From Leptolyngbya sp. FACHB-261 (GTDB lineage Bacteria > Cyanobacteriota > Cyanobacteriia > FACHB-261): a DNA stretch of 64,000 nucleotides. Position 1 is the stretch's first letter; every line of letters starts with the position of its first letter. The stretch lies in assembly GCF_014696065.1 (NCBI RefSeq), contig NZ_JACJPL010000026.1, forward strand, positions 1 to 64,000, written 5' to 3'. The notes under the pieces are model-generated. The model saw only the letters and a list, made by a program, of their open reading frames with translations, was not told where the DNA came from and did no database searches. The position numbers were made by a program, and so were the translations under genes. Below are positions 45,207 through 55,193 of this stretch, piece after piece.

Positions 45207-46382
45207 ATGCTTATGAAAACTACAGGCAAACGTGCCATTGTAATCGGCGGCTCGCTTGGCGGCTTGTTTAGCGGGATCATGCTGCGATCGATCGGGTGGG
45301 AGGTCGATATTTACGAACGTTCCGCCCATGATCTCGACAGTCGAGGGGGAGGTATTGTCCTTCAGCCGGATGTGGTTGAAGCGTTTCAACGGGTAGGTAT
45401 TGAGGCTCAGGCACTGGGAGTCGTGGCCCATGAACGCTATTACCTAAACCCAGATGGCAGCATTGCTCAACCGATGCCGCTGCGTCAAACGCTAACCTCT
45501 TGGAACTTACTGTATGTCTCCATGCGGCGACATTTCCCATCTGAACATTACCACTGCGGCAAATGCTTGAGCGACATTCAGCAAGTCGGTGAACAGGTAA
45601 GCGCTATCTTTACCGATGGAACTCGTGACACAGCTGATTTACTGATCGGCGCCGATGGACCAAACTCCACGGTGCGACAACATTTTCTACCAGATTCCCA
45701 CTATCGCTACGCTGGCTATGTTGCTTATCGAGGACTGGTCAACGAAGCTGAACTAGAGCAGGAGGCTGCCGCGCTCTTTACCGAGCGCTTTGTATTTTAT
45801 CAGTTCCCCAGTTCCCACATTCTCCAATATGTGATTCCTGGTGAGCACGAATCTCTAAAGCCTGGAAAACGCCGTTTCAACTGGGTCTGGTACGTCAACT
45901 ATGATGAGACAACAGAATTGCCTCGCATTTTGACAGATAAGCAAGGCAAACGCCGAGATTATTCCATTCCGCCTGGACTACTAGCCTCAACAGTGGAGCA
46001 AGAAATGCGCTCCTATGCTGAGACTGTCCTGGCTCCGCCATTTCAGAAACTGGTTGCAGCTACCCAAGAACCATTTGTACAGGCAATTTTAGATATGGGA
46101 GTGCCGCAAATGGCTTTTGAACGGGTCGCATTGGTCGGTGATGCTGCTTTTATCCCCCGTCCACACACCGCCGCAAGTACAGCAAAGGCAGCAGCAAACG
46201 CGATTGCCTTGGCAGATGCATTAGTGCAACACGATCACAAAGTGACCAAAGCATTGAAAGACTGGGAGCGACCTCAACTTGCCTATGGCAAGCAACTCAT
46301 AGCTGCCGGTCAGCGATTGGGTGATCGCTCTCAGTTTAGCCACGGAACTAATCGGTTTGGTGAGAAGGCGAATGTTCTTTAA
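45207..46382 (+). CDS. FAD-dependent monooxygenase
   Basis: 391 residues from ATG 45207 (MLMKTTGKRAIVIGG); ATG 45213 is as likely, and the longer frame from 45153 overlaps the DsbA-like gene. VIGGSLGGLFSGIMLRSIGW is the FAD dinucleotide-binding motif, LIGADGPNSTVRQ the second (DG) motif, and ALVGDAAFIPRPHTAASTAK the GD motif. This is the aromatic-ring-hydroxylase-like family. Substrate unknown. It is linked with the upstream DsbA-like gene. Confidence 0.88.
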   Translation: MLMKTTGKRAIVIGGSLGGLFSGIMLRSIGWEVDIYERSAHDLDSRGGGIVLQPDVVEAFQRVGIEAQALGVVAHERYYLNPDGSIAQPMPLRQTLTSWNLLYVSMRRHFPSEHYHCGKCLSDIQQVGEQVSAIFTDGTRDTADLLIGADGPNSTVRQHFLPDSHYRYAGYVAYRGLVNEAELEQEAAALFTERFVFYQFPSSHILQYVIPGEHESLKPGKRRFNWVWYVNYDETTELPRILTDKQGKRRDYSIPPGLLASTVEQEMRSYAETVLAPPFQKLVAATQEPFVQAILDMGVPQMAFERVALVGDAAFIPRPHTAASTAKAAANAIALADALVQHDHKVTKALKDWERPQLAYGKQLIAAGQRLGDRSQFSHGTNRFGEKANVL

Positions 46383-46730
46383 CCGATAGCCTAAAGTAAC
46401 TGTAGGCCAACCACCTGTCAGTTTTCGATGCTATATGTAGCGGAACCAGCCTAAGTTCTTAGAGGTATTCCCCTACCCATCGCCGTTCAATTCAGGATCA
46501 CCCTAGCAGTACCCCTTCTCGCTTCCAATTGCACTCAAATCCAGCTAATCCCAACATCTTGGGATGCAAAATATAAGGTCAGTCAGACAGCGATTGCCAA
46601 TAAACTGTAGCCGGGGTCACAAATAGCAACCTGGTCCAATATCCCTCTCAAAAATCCTATTTGTAGGCAAACCTAGGTCTCGGCGGATACCTTAGGGTAG
46701 ATCGGTGAACACACGACGAAGAGAGGCACA
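46383..46730. other. Gap before the histidine kinase
   Basis: No gene or repeat is recognised. It should contain the promoter of the kinase. No strong hairpin was seen. Confidence 0.5.
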
Positions 46731-49397
46731 GTGTCACTCCGGAAAAAGACCCTACGGATCCTCGGCGTAGTGCTGCTCTCCCTGAACATCCTGGTATACG
46801 CCATCTCTTCAAACGTGCTCCTCGAAAACTCGGCTGAGTTAGAGAGGCAAAGTGTCCACCAGGACGTCGAGCGGGTCCTGGATGCCCTGGACCGTGAACT
46901 TGCCGATCTTAGTAAAGTCGCCAGAGATTGGGCCTGGTGGGATGATACCTATCAATTTATTGAAGACGGCAACCCAGAATATATTCAATCCAATATTAAC
47001 GACACAACTTTTACTAGCCTAAAGCTCAATCTACTAATCCTCTTTAAATCCTCTGGTCAGCTGGCTCTCGCTGAGAGTTTTGACCTGGAGCAAAAAAAAG
47101 AAATCCCCGTACCAGCGCAGTTGCAAACGCTCCCCAACCGTGACCTGCTCCTGCAAAATGTCGACACTGAGAGTAGTCACTCCGGCATTGTTCTGTTGCC
47201 CCAAGGGCCAATTCTCATTGCCTCGGAGCCAATTTTAACGAGTAATAACCAGGGACCCAGCCGAGGCACTCTACTGATGGGGGCTTACCTGGACGCCAAT
47301 AAAGTCAAACAACTGGCTGAACTCACTCACATTCCAATCAATTTGCAACCCGCTAGCTCAGCAGATATCCCAGCCGAGCTAGGACGAGAGCCAAGACAAA
47401 TCCTGGTTCGCGCCCTCAACACCGATGCAATCGTGGGCTATACCCTCTTGCCGGATATCTACGGCAGGCCTGCCCTCCTGCTGCGCGTGGACATCCCACG
47501 GGCTATCTATCACCAGGCACTGAACAGTGTTTATTACCTTTTGCTTTCCCTACTAACCGTGGGGCTAGTATTAGGGACCATTATCTTATTAATCCTAGAC
47601 AAATTAGTTCTGTCTCGATTAGCTCGTCTCAATACAGGCGTCAGCAAAGTTCGCGCCAGTGGTGACCTTTCACTACGAGTTCCTCTGGCGGGAGATGATG
47701 AGCTCGCGAACTTAGGCCGCACAATTAACGGCATGCTGGAAACAGTTGCCTTCTCTCAATCTGAGCTACAAACCAGCGAGAAAAAATATCGCTCAGTTGT
47801 TAATAACGTCAAAGAAGTTATTTTTCAGACCGATGCCATTGGCTTATGGACTTTTCTCAATCCAGCCTGGACAGTGATTACTGGTTTCACGCATTCAGAA
47901 AGCATCGGTACCCACTTTCTCACTTACATTGACGCCGAGGATCGCCAAACCAGCCTGGAGCTTTTTCAAGCACTAGTTGAGCGTCAGAAAACCGAGTATC
48001 AACGAGAAATACGTTTCCTTACCAAAGCGGGTAGTTCGCGCTGGATCGAAGTCTACGCTCGACTCATGCTAGATCCTGATGGTCGAGTTATGGGTACTTC
48101 TGGCACGCTGAATGACATTACAGAGCGCAGGCAAACGGCAGAAGCCTTATTGCGGGCCAGGCTAGCCGAAGCCGCCAACCAGGCACTAGAAAAAGAAATC
48201 GCTGAGCGGCAGCGGGCAGAAGCAGAACGGGCAGAACTGCTGGCGCAAGCCGAAGCTGCCAACCGACTTAAAGACGAGTTCCTCTCGATTTTGTCCCACG
48301 AAATTCGCACGCCGCTCAATGGCATTTTGGGCTGGGCTCAGTTATTGCGGCGAGGGCGGATGGAGCCAGTCAAGGCAACCCGAGCCCTAGAAACCATTGA
48401 GCGCAATGCCAAGATGCAGGCGCAACTGATTGACGACTTGCTGGATGTCTCGCGCATCATTCGCGGCAAGCTCAGCTTGGAAGTGCAGCCACTTTCCTTG
48501 GTCTCGGTTGTGGATGCTGTTCTTGAAACCCTGCACCCCGCGATTGATGCCAAGGGCATTCAAATTGAGGCCAAGCTGGACCCTGCGGCCAGTTCAGTTT
48601 TAGGCGACGCTAACCGCTTGCAGCAGGTGGTGTGGAACTTGCTCACCAATGCTGTTAAGTTCACTCCTCAGGGCGGTCAGGTTGAGGTTCGCCTAGAACG
48701 GGTCAACGGCTCCGCCCAAATCCAGGTCCAAGATACGGGTCAGGGCATTAAAGCCGAGTTTCTACCCTATGTCTTCGAGCGTTTTCGTCAGGCGGACAGC
48801 ACAACCACGCGCGCGCAGGGCGGACTGGGGCTGGGATTGGCGATTGTGCGCCATCTGGTTGAACTGCATGGCGGTACGGTGCAAGCAGACAGTGCCGGTG
48901 AGGGACAGGGCGCAACTTTTACAGTAAAGTTACCCCTACGCGCCAAGGATTCGCAGGAGAGCGAGGCCAAGCAGAGCCTGCCATCGGTGTGGGCCAATGC
49001 GGTTTTCCCTGGCTTGCGGGTGCTGGTGGTCGATGATGAAACAGACGCCAGAGAGCTGCTGACCTTTGTGTTGGAGGAGGCTGGCGCTGAAGTAACCGCC
49101 GTTGACTCAACCCCTGAAGCCTTGGCCGTATTGGACCGCTGGTCACCAAGCATTCTGCTGTCTGACATTGGCATGCCGGGGGAGGATGGTTATGCGCTAA
49201 TTCGACAGATCAGAAGCCGCTCAGCCGCCGCTGGGGGGCAAATTCCAGCGGCAGCCCTCACCGCATATGCCAGTGAAGAAGACCGGACACGGGTGCTAGC
49301 AGCAGGCTTCCAGTTCTACTTGACCAAGCCGATCGATCCAGTCGAACTCAAGGAAACCGTTGCGCGTCTGGCACGACAGATTTTAAGACCGCTCTAG
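46731..49397 (+). CDS. Hybrid sensor histidine kinase (CHASE4-HAMP-PAS-HisKA-HATPase-REC)
   Basis: 888 residues, GTG start. One membrane helix near residues 8-28 is followed by a CHASE4 periplasmic sensor with DLSKVARDWAWWDDTYQFI, a second helix near 265-295 (YYLLLSLLTVGLVLGTIILL), HAMP, a PAS domain (YRSVVNNVKEVIFQTDAIG), the HisKA motif LSILSHEIRTPLNGILGW with the phosphoacceptor His, an HATPase with QVVWNLLTNAVKFTPQGG, and a C-terminal receiver (VLVVDDETDARELL, phospho-Asp in LSDIGMPGEDG). It senses an external cue and passes phosphate internally. No partner gene is adjacent. Confidence 0.93.
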   Translation: MSLRKKTLRILGVVLLSLNILVYAISSNVLLENSAELERQSVHQDVERVLDALDRELADLSKVARDWAWWDDTYQFIEDGNPEYIQSNINDTTFTSLKLNLLILFKSSGQLALAESFDLEQKKEIPVPAQLQTLPNRDLLLQNVDTESSHSGIVLLPQGPILIASEPILTSNNQGPSRGTLLMGAYLDANKVKQLAELTHIPINLQPASSADIPAELGREPRQILVRALNTDAIVGYTLLPDIYGRPALLLRVDIPRAIYHQALNSVYYLLLSLLTVGLVLGTIILLILDKLVLSRLARLNTGVSKVRASGDLSLRVPLAGDDELANLGRTINGMLETVAFSQSELQTSEKKYRSVVNNVKEVIFQTDAIGLWTFLNPAWTVITGFTHSESIGTHFLTYIDAEDRQTSLELFQALVERQKTEYQREIRFLTKAGSSRWIEVYARLMLDPDGRVMGTSGTLNDITERRQTAEALLRARLAEAANQALEKEIAERQRAEAERAELLAQAEAANRLKDEFLSILSHEIRTPLNGILGWAQLLRRGRMEPVKATRALETIERNAKMQAQLIDDLLDVSRIIRGKLSLEVQPLSLVSVVDAVLETLHPAIDAKGIQIEAKLDPAASSVLGDANRLQQVVWNLLTNAVKFTPQGGQVEVRLERVNGSAQIQVQDTGQGIKAEFLPYVFERFRQADSTTTRAQGGLGLGLAIVRHLVELHGGTVQADSAGEGQGATFTVKLPLRAKDSQESEAKQSLPSVWANAVFPGLRVLVVDDETDARELLTFVLEEAGAEVTAVDSTPEALAVLDRWSPSILLSDIGMPGEDGYALIRQIRSRSAAAGGQIPAAALTAYASEEDRTRVLAAGFQFYLTKPIDPVELKETVARLARQILRPL

Positions 49398-49458
49398 ACT
49401 GCTCTAGATTGAATCCAAACAGAATGTTGGTCCTATGAGTTCTGCTTCCTATCGTGCT

Positions 49459-50532
49459 TCAGGTAGGAATGATTTTTTGTTGTTTGAGGCGACCGATCAA
49501 CTTCACAATCTCCTCCCCTGTGTCGAGGTTCATCTCCTGAAAACCGAAGCGGCGAGCCTTATTGACGTCGAAGAATGCGTCGTTCTCGACATTAAAGATG
49601 AAGTCACCAAACGGCCAGTTGGCGAGGTCTTTTAGAGAATTGGGCACAAGACCATACTTTTGCACCATCGCTTCCCAAACTAGGCCTTTGTCCTGCATCG
49701 CCTCGGTAAGTGAGAAGGTTTGGGGCTCAACACAGTCGATACCAAAAGCTGTGGCAACCTGTGAAAAAACTTGGCTCCAGCGAAACACATCGCCATTGGT
49801 GATGTTGAAGAGCTCGCCATAACAGGCCTCGTTCAACGCCGCCCATTCCATCGCTTTCGCCAACAGGGTTGCATCGGTGCCATTGGCAAGGATTTGGTAG
49901 GCTTTGAGGCTGGCCGGATAACGTAAGGGCACACCTAGCTCCTTGCACAGGCTAGCGTAGACGGCGATCAGGTTACCGAGATTCATCGGGTTACCGACCG
50001 CGAAGCCAAATATGATGTCCGGTCGCAGAGCCGTCCAGCTCTAGGGCTTACCCTGGGCCGCGCCACGTAGGTAATCCTCCTGGTCGTAGTAGAAGTTGGG
50101 CGGGAAGTGCCGAGGGTCGGTTTCCTTGGCAGGGGTTTTGTACAGGCCGAAGTGCGCACCATAGGCTTTGCCGCCCTGAATGAAGGTGATATGGCGGAAG
50201 CCACTCGCTACCTTTTCTACAGCCTCAACAATGTTGCGCAACATGCCGACGTTGTATTTGGACAGATCGGCGGAAGTCTTATGTTCCTGATAGGCCGCGT
50301 AGAAGATGTGCGTGACGTCCTTTAGCCAGTCCTGCTGCTTGGCAATGGCATCCGGATTGAGCAAATCAATGGACTGAAACTCTGCCTGGGTTTCGAAGTC
50401 AGGCGCACGCCGCGATATCGCCTTGACTTGCCACTTGACTTGCTGAGTGTCTTTGCCTTCGACGTAGTGGATCAAATTGCGCCCAATAATGCCCTGTCTA
50501 CCTAATACCAGTGCCATATGCTTCGCCGTCAT
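49459..50532 (-). pseudogene. PRISE-like NAD(P)-dependent reductase interrupted by TAG
   Basis: From ATG 50532, with AGGGGG upstream, the frame opens MALVLGRQGIIGRNLIHYV and runs through FIQGGKAYGAHFG and AAQGKP to a TAG at 50041-50043. The same frame then continues SWTALRPDIIFGFAVGNPMN to a normal stop at 49459. The two parts together make one extended-SDR of the progesterone 5-beta-reductase/iridoid-synthase-like family. Its usual sequence there is an aromatic residue before SWT; TGG to TAG would give this stop. A single nonsense mutation or a base error separates the halves. Confidence 0.82.
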
Positions 50533-51293
50533 GTATTTGCCCCCTGATCTGGATCGCTCCGGCTAATGTAAATGTTGGTAGTCGCTAATTCAAGGCTAAT
50601 AAAAAACTTTCATCAGCTCATACCGTCTAAGTTTTAGATTTTGGATGTAAAAACCTACGGGGGATTACACTCAGGTTCTGAATCTATTGCCAATAAATTG
50701 TAATTTATAAATCCAGATAAAATTCTAATCAAACTGGATGCTATTCCAACCCCTATATAATGCATCTGTTGTGTATTTGTTAACACCTCGTGCTCTCCCT
50801 TCTGGTGGAAGATAGGCGATTCCTCCGGAATTATGGTTGGTCTATGGTAGTTCTGTTCATGCATTGCACGGACTGCATTGGCGGTTTGGATAGTAGAGCT
50901 AAAATCCTTTTTGGTTTTTATCACTCCAATCGTGTCGGTGCCTACAAGCAATCATTTTGAAACCACTGAATGAGTTGCAGGATTAAGGAGATTATTTGGG
51001 AAATTATTGGGTATGGTACCAACAACCCTACTCCTCAAAACAACTCTAGATTTCAACTGATAGACAAGATACCTGCATCAACCAGTATTCTAAGCTGCAT
51101 TTGGCTCTGAAAAAAGCTCTGAAAAAAGGCTCTGAACCGACATTGTTCACAATTTTCTCTGCCGTTGGGATGAATTTATTTTATCCAACCATTTCTAAAG
51201 TGAGAGCTTAGTTTGCGAAGCGGAGAAACCACACTCAAATTTAGTCACTCACCGACCACTCGTTCCTAATTGTTGTTCTGGAGCATTTGATTG
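50533..51293. other. Low-GC gap with one doubtful ORF
   Basis: A minus-strand ORF (50655-50951, 98 codons) has no recognisable domain, and its AT-rich composition makes chance coding plausible. No repeats or hairpins stand out. The DUF2600 gene's promoter should lie near the right end, where TGGAGC precedes its start. Confidence 0.4.
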
Positions 51294-52409
51294 ATGAGCG
51301 CCCCCGACAATGTGTGGTCATTAGCTTTTGGTATTTATCGTGATGTGTTGCCCATCGTGCGGCAACATTTGGGCGACTGGCAAACACAGGCTCGCCAAAT
51401 CCCTGATCCAGAACTGCGGCAACAAGCATTGGCAAGCATCAAGACGAAAACCTTTCATTGTGAAGGTGGCTCGATTTACGGCTTGCTGGTGAGGGAACAC
51501 CGCCACAAAATTATTCGGTTCATTGTGGCTTACCAAACCATTAGTGATTACTTGGATAACTTGTGTGACCGTAGTACGTCTTGCGACCCTGACGATTTTC
51601 GAGCTCTGCATGAAGCGCTCTTGCAAGCGCTGACTCCCGGCGCAGAACCTACAAACTACTACCGCTTGCGAACTGAGCAAGAAGACGGAGGATATCTCCA
51701 AAAATTAGTCGCCACTTGTCAATCGGTACTCCAGCAACTTCCAGCTTATTCAAACATTGCGCCTGCTCTGCAAGAGCTAGCCACGCATTACTGTAATTTG
51801 CAAGTGCATAAGCATGTCACCCCTGAGGAACGGGTGCCCCGCTTAACCGCCTGGTTTGCCTCGCAGCAAGCGAGCCTGCCCGAGATGAGTTGGTATGAGT
51901 TCTCTGCCTGTGCTGGCTCCACGTTAGGCATCTTTTGTTTGGTTGCCTATGCCTGTGAAGAAACCTGTTCAGCGGACCTAGCTGAGCGTGTGAAAGCCAG
52001 TTATTTCCCCTGGGTTCAGGGACTACACATTCTGCTAGATTACTTTATCGACCAGGAAGAAGACCGCAGCAAGGGTGATCTGAATTTCTGTGCTTACTAC
52101 CGCAACGATCAGGAAATGATCCAGCGGTTTGCTCACTTTATTCAGCAAGCTAATCGCGCTGTACTTTGGCTGCCTCACCTGAAGTTTCATCGCATGATTA
52201 ATCATGGCTTAGTCGGGATTTATCTAGCGGATGAAAAAGTGAGCCAACAAAAGGAATTGCACAGGCTAGCTAGACGCCTAATGCAGGCGAGTGGCCTTTC
52301 CTCAGTCTTCTTTCTGGTTAACGGCTGGATCATGGCACGCTTACGTTCGCGCTCTAGCTCAGCACCTTCTGGCAGACAAACCTCTAGGGAACCCATCTTG
52401 TCAACCTAA
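51294..52409 (+). CDS. DUF2600 protein, tetraprenyl-beta-curcumene-synthase-like (class IB terpene synthase)
   Basis: 371 residues from ATG 51294; a TTG one codon upstream is also possible. Two acidic metal-site candidates are seen: DYLDNLCDR (near residue 85) and LLDYFIDQEEDRSKGD (near 248-262), with FHCEGGSIYGLL as a further family landmark. The family includes Bacillus YtpB, which cyclises a C35 prenyl diphosphate using Mg2+. The enzyme is soluble and helical. A geranylgeranyl-reductase-family gene starts 35 bp downstream. The prenyl substrate here is unknown. Confidence 0.85.
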   Translation: MSAPDNVWSLAFGIYRDVLPIVRQHLGDWQTQARQIPDPELRQQALASIKTKTFHCEGGSIYGLLVREHRHKIIRFIVAYQTISDYLDNLCDRSTSCDPDDFRALHEALLQALTPGAEPTNYYRLRTEQEDGGYLQKLVATCQSVLQQLPAYSNIAPALQELATHYCNLQVHKHVTPEERVPRLTAWFASQQASLPEMSWYEFSACAGSTLGIFCLVAYACEETCSADLAERVKASYFPWVQGLHILLDYFIDQEEDRSKGDLNFCAYYRNDQEMIQRFAHFIQQANRAVLWLPHLKFHRMINHGLVGIYLADEKVSQQKELHRLARRLMQASGLSSVFFLVNGWIMARLRSRSSSAPSGRQTSREPILST

Positions 52410-52443
52410 AAGCTCAACCTAAGACCCCAACAGGAGCAGGATC

Positions 52444-53568
52444 ATGCCCAGAATTGTTGTGCTTGGAGCAGGGCCAGCAGGCTGTTCAGCAGGCTACCAC
52501 CTGGCTAAAAGCGGGCATCAAGTCACCCTTATTGATAAAGCCACCTTTCCTCGGGACAAAATCTGTGGGGACGGGATCAGTTTTGAGTCTGTCCAAGCTC
52601 TGTTTACCTTAGGAATTTACCCGCAGGATATCAAGTGTCTGGCCCAGTATGCGCCCGTTTGTGGCTTACGGCTGGGGGTTTCCAATGGCAACGAGCATAT
52701 GCAGACCACTCAACTCGAAGGGTATTGCATTCCTCGATTTGAGTTGGATAACCTGCTCTACCAACATGCAGTAGAAGCAGGTTGCATTCCTCAAACCCAA
52801 ACAATCACCGACCTTGCCCGTTCTCATCCAGACCTGTACCACGATTACGACCACATTATTGACGCTCGTGGGGTCTATGCCGGTGAAGCCAATGCGATTG
52901 CAATTAGAGCCTATTGGAGTGTTAAAGTAGAAGACTTTCCAGAGCCTTACTGTTCAAAAGCCCATATTTACTTTGACCCCAAGCTGGGAGTCAATGGCTA
53001 TGGCTGGCTATTTCCAGTGACCGTTAAAGATGGACTGATTAAACTTAACGTTGGTGTCATCTTGTGGCTGGATGAGTACCAGAAACTGAATACAAACATC
53101 ATTCGTCTGTTCGACCAATTCGTCCAGAAAAACGAGACAACTAAAGCCCTTTTGAGCAAACTGGTGAGCCAGCAGAAGCCCAGAGCTTACCCACTCACGA
53201 CTGCTAAACGGGACAACAGGGTCAGTGATGGCAAGGTCCTGAAGATTGGTGATGCAGCTAACCTGACTGACCCCCTAACTGGTGAGGGCATCGCCAATGC
53301 CCTGCTAAGTGGCTTACAAGTGGCCCAAGCGATCAATATGAGCGTTATGCCAGCGGCGGCAGCAGAAAACTGGCAACGGCTTTACCAAATTCATTTTGAA
53401 CCAGATTTTCAGGCTGGCTTATGGCTGAAGTCTTTGAGAAAGTCCTTTCTCGCCAATCAATTGCTGATCAGCTTGATGAAGCGCAACCATTGGGTGGCTG
53501 AACGCGTGATGTATGCCGTTGCTGGACTCATTCCCTACAGCGAGTTTGTCCCCTCATTGAGGTATTAG
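52444..53568 (+). CDS. Geranylgeranyl-reductase-family FAD oxidoreductase
   Basis: 374 residues. RIVVLGAGPAGCSAGYHLAK is the FAD-binding motif; KATFPRDKICGDGIS holds the Cys-Gly motif found in geranylgeranyl reductases; VLKIGDAANLTDPLTGEGIA is the second FAD motif. It probably reduces double bonds of a prenyl chain or a terpenoid. It follows the DUF2600 gene by 35 bp with AGGAGC before its ATG, so the two form an operon that may make and then saturate a terpene. The usual chlorophyll/tocopherol ChlP is longer; this is a separate branch. Confidence 0.88.
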   Translation: MPRIVVLGAGPAGCSAGYHLAKSGHQVTLIDKATFPRDKICGDGISFESVQALFTLGIYPQDIKCLAQYAPVCGLRLGVSNGNEHMQTTQLEGYCIPRFELDNLLYQHAVEAGCIPQTQTITDLARSHPDLYHDYDHIIDARGVYAGEANAIAIRAYWSVKVEDFPEPYCSKAHIYFDPKLGVNGYGWLFPVTVKDGLIKLNVGVILWLDEYQKLNTNIIRLFDQFVQKNETTKALLSKLVSQQKPRAYPLTTAKRDNRVSDGKVLKIGDAANLTDPLTGEGIANALLSGLQVAQAINMSVMPAAAAENWQRLYQIHFEPDFQAGLWLKSLRKSFLANQLLISLMKRNHWVAERVMYAVAGLIPYSEFVPSLRY

Positions 53569-53587
53569 GAGCTTGAATATTGGCGCG

Positions 53588-53708
53588 GTTATACCAACTC
53601 GTTCTTTAATCGCTACCCATTGACCCCTCACAACTTCCCCCTGCCAAGGGGAGTTGCGTAGGCGGTGAGGTTCTAATGCGTGGCTCTCATTTAGAGAATT
53701 GGTACCAC
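53588..53708. mobile_element. MITE-like element, copy 2 (inverted orientation)
   Basis: This 121-bp element starts GTTATACCAA and ends GGTACCAC (degraded from GGTATAAC). Its reverse complement aligns with 29925-30044, including the CCCCTTGG core. It lies between the reductase and the alpha/beta hydrolase. Terminal inverted repeats and near-equal length of both copies support a non-autonomous mobile element. Confidence 0.75.
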
Positions 53709-53771
53709 TGGCATAGAGGTTCTTGAAAACTCAGATTCTTAAGAGCTCGAATTCTAGCTAGACTGACCTCT

Positions 53772-54650
53772 ATGCCCGCCAGTTTTCTCCCGCCCCAGGT
53801 CAAATATTTAAGTGAACCCACGTCGATTGCCTTGGCTGAACGCATTGAGCGTCAGCCGATCCAGACTGCCCTAAGTACACAACCGATTGCGACTGCCTAT
53901 ATTCGTCAGGGCAGCGGTGGCACACCGATTCTGCTTTTGCATGGCTTCGACAGCTCAGTGTTTGAGTTTCGCCGTCTCCTGCCGCTGCTAGCTGCTCAGA
54001 ATGAAACTTGGGCGCTCGATCTGCTGGGCTTCGGTTTTACCGAGCGTTTGACGGGCTTACCCTTTGCCCCGCCCGCGATCAAAGCTCATCTGTATGCCTT
54101 TTGGAAAAGCCTGATTCAGCAACCCATGATCCTGGTAGGGGCATCGATGGGAGGAGCCGCTGCTATTGACTTCGCCCTCACCTTCCCGCAGCTCGTGCAC
54201 AAGCTGGTTCTGATAGCCAGCGTGGGCTATAGCGGTAGCTTTCCGCTGGCGCAGTTTCTGGCGCCTCCCTTTGATTTCCTGGCCATGGAATGGTGGCGGC
54301 AGCGCAAACTGCAACCCTTGGCCTTCTACAGCACCTTTGCGCCTTGGGATATAGCCTCGCAGGAAGCACTCCGCTGTGCTGCACTGCATCTGGAGATGCC
54401 TGGCTGGTATGAAGCTTTGCTGGCCTTCACCAAGAGCGGCGGCTACAGCTTGCAACAGCAGATTACTCAGGTCCAATCGCCAACGTTGATCCTGTGGGGT
54501 GAGCAGGACGACATGTTGGGCACTAGCGATGCAGCTAAATTCAAGCGGGACATTGCCCAGAGCCAGCTAATCTGGCTCAAAGGCTGTGGTCATGTGCCCC
54601 ATCTAGAACAGCCTCAGCTTACTGCCCAACATATTCTGGCGTTCCGGTAA
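53772..54650 (+). CDS. Alpha/beta hydrolase
   Basis: 292 residues. ILLLHGFDSSVFEFRRLLP is the oxyanion HG region, VGASMGGAAAIDFALTFP holds the nucleophile Ser in GASMGG, WGEQDDMLGTSDAAKF carries the acidic residue and KGCGHVPHLEQPQ the catalytic His. The cofactor-free hydrolase fold could act as an esterase, epoxide hydrolase or a terpenoid-modifying enzyme. It follows the terpene gene pair on the same strand but is separated by the MITE, so linkage is uncertain. Confidence 0.88.
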   Translation: MPASFLPPQVKYLSEPTSIALAERIERQPIQTALSTQPIATAYIRQGSGGTPILLLHGFDSSVFEFRRLLPLLAAQNETWALDLLGFGFTERLTGLPFAPPAIKAHLYAFWKSLIQQPMILVGASMGGAAAIDFALTFPQLVHKLVLIASVGYSGSFPLAQFLAPPFDFLAMEWWRQRKLQPLAFYSTFAPWDIASQEALRCAALHLEMPGWYEALLAFTKSGGYSLQQQITQVQSPTLILWGEQDDMLGTSDAAKFKRDIAQSQLIWLKGCGHVPHLEQPQLTAQHILAFR

Positions 54651-54740
54651 GTGCTTGGTCGTCCCGGCTAGCCCTGTTAAGAAACAGGCATCAGTCCATT
54701 AGCTGGGACAGCAGAATGATCAGACGCCAAGTGAAAGGGT

Positions 54741-55193
54741 TTAGTTGAACTCTCGGATCCGATCTAGGGCTCGCTGACCACCCCACTTGCTCACGATCAA
54801 ATCGTCGTACTCATCTGCGACATCTAAGACTGCTGTGACCGAGGCTTCAAATTCTTTCTTGTCATCGCCGTAGTCAACGATCGTGTCTTCAAAGAGAATG
54901 TCACCTTTCTGATCTACACCAAAAGCGCCGAAGCGCATCCTAGCGTTTTCTTGCAGCAGAAAAAGCATCAAATCTGAGGTTAATTCTGCCCCAACTGCCA
55001 CAAAGGACCGACTATTAATCACCGCATCATTCTCGCCCCAGGGGTAGATCAGCACCTCTACTAAAGCTGAACCTCTAAATAGCCCTAATCCTGGCACATC
55101 TGGCCTAGCACAGGGAAATTTGCCGAACAATTGGCCCATCCAGGTAGCAACCTTATCGTAGCAAGCTCTCTGTGCTTCTGTCTCAAATTCCAT
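54741..55193 (-). CDS. YbjN-domain (type III secretion chaperone-like) protein
   Basis: 150 residues starting MEFETEAQRACYDKVATWM. The core pattern FRGSALVEVLIYPWGENDAV then INSRSFVAVGAELTSDLMLF and VTAVLDVADEYDDLIVSKWG fits the YbjN/CesT-like fold widespread in cyanobacteria, thought to bind peptides. Acidic and soluble. It lies alone on the minus strand. Its exact client is not known. Confidence 0.8.
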   Translation of the reverse strand: MEFETEAQRACYDKVATWMGQLFGKFPCARPDVPGLGLFRGSALVEVLIYPWGENDAVINSRSFVAVGAELTSDLMLFLLQENARMRFGAFGVDQKGDILFEDTIVDYGDDKKEFEASVTAVLDVADEYDDLIVSKWGGQRALDRIREFN

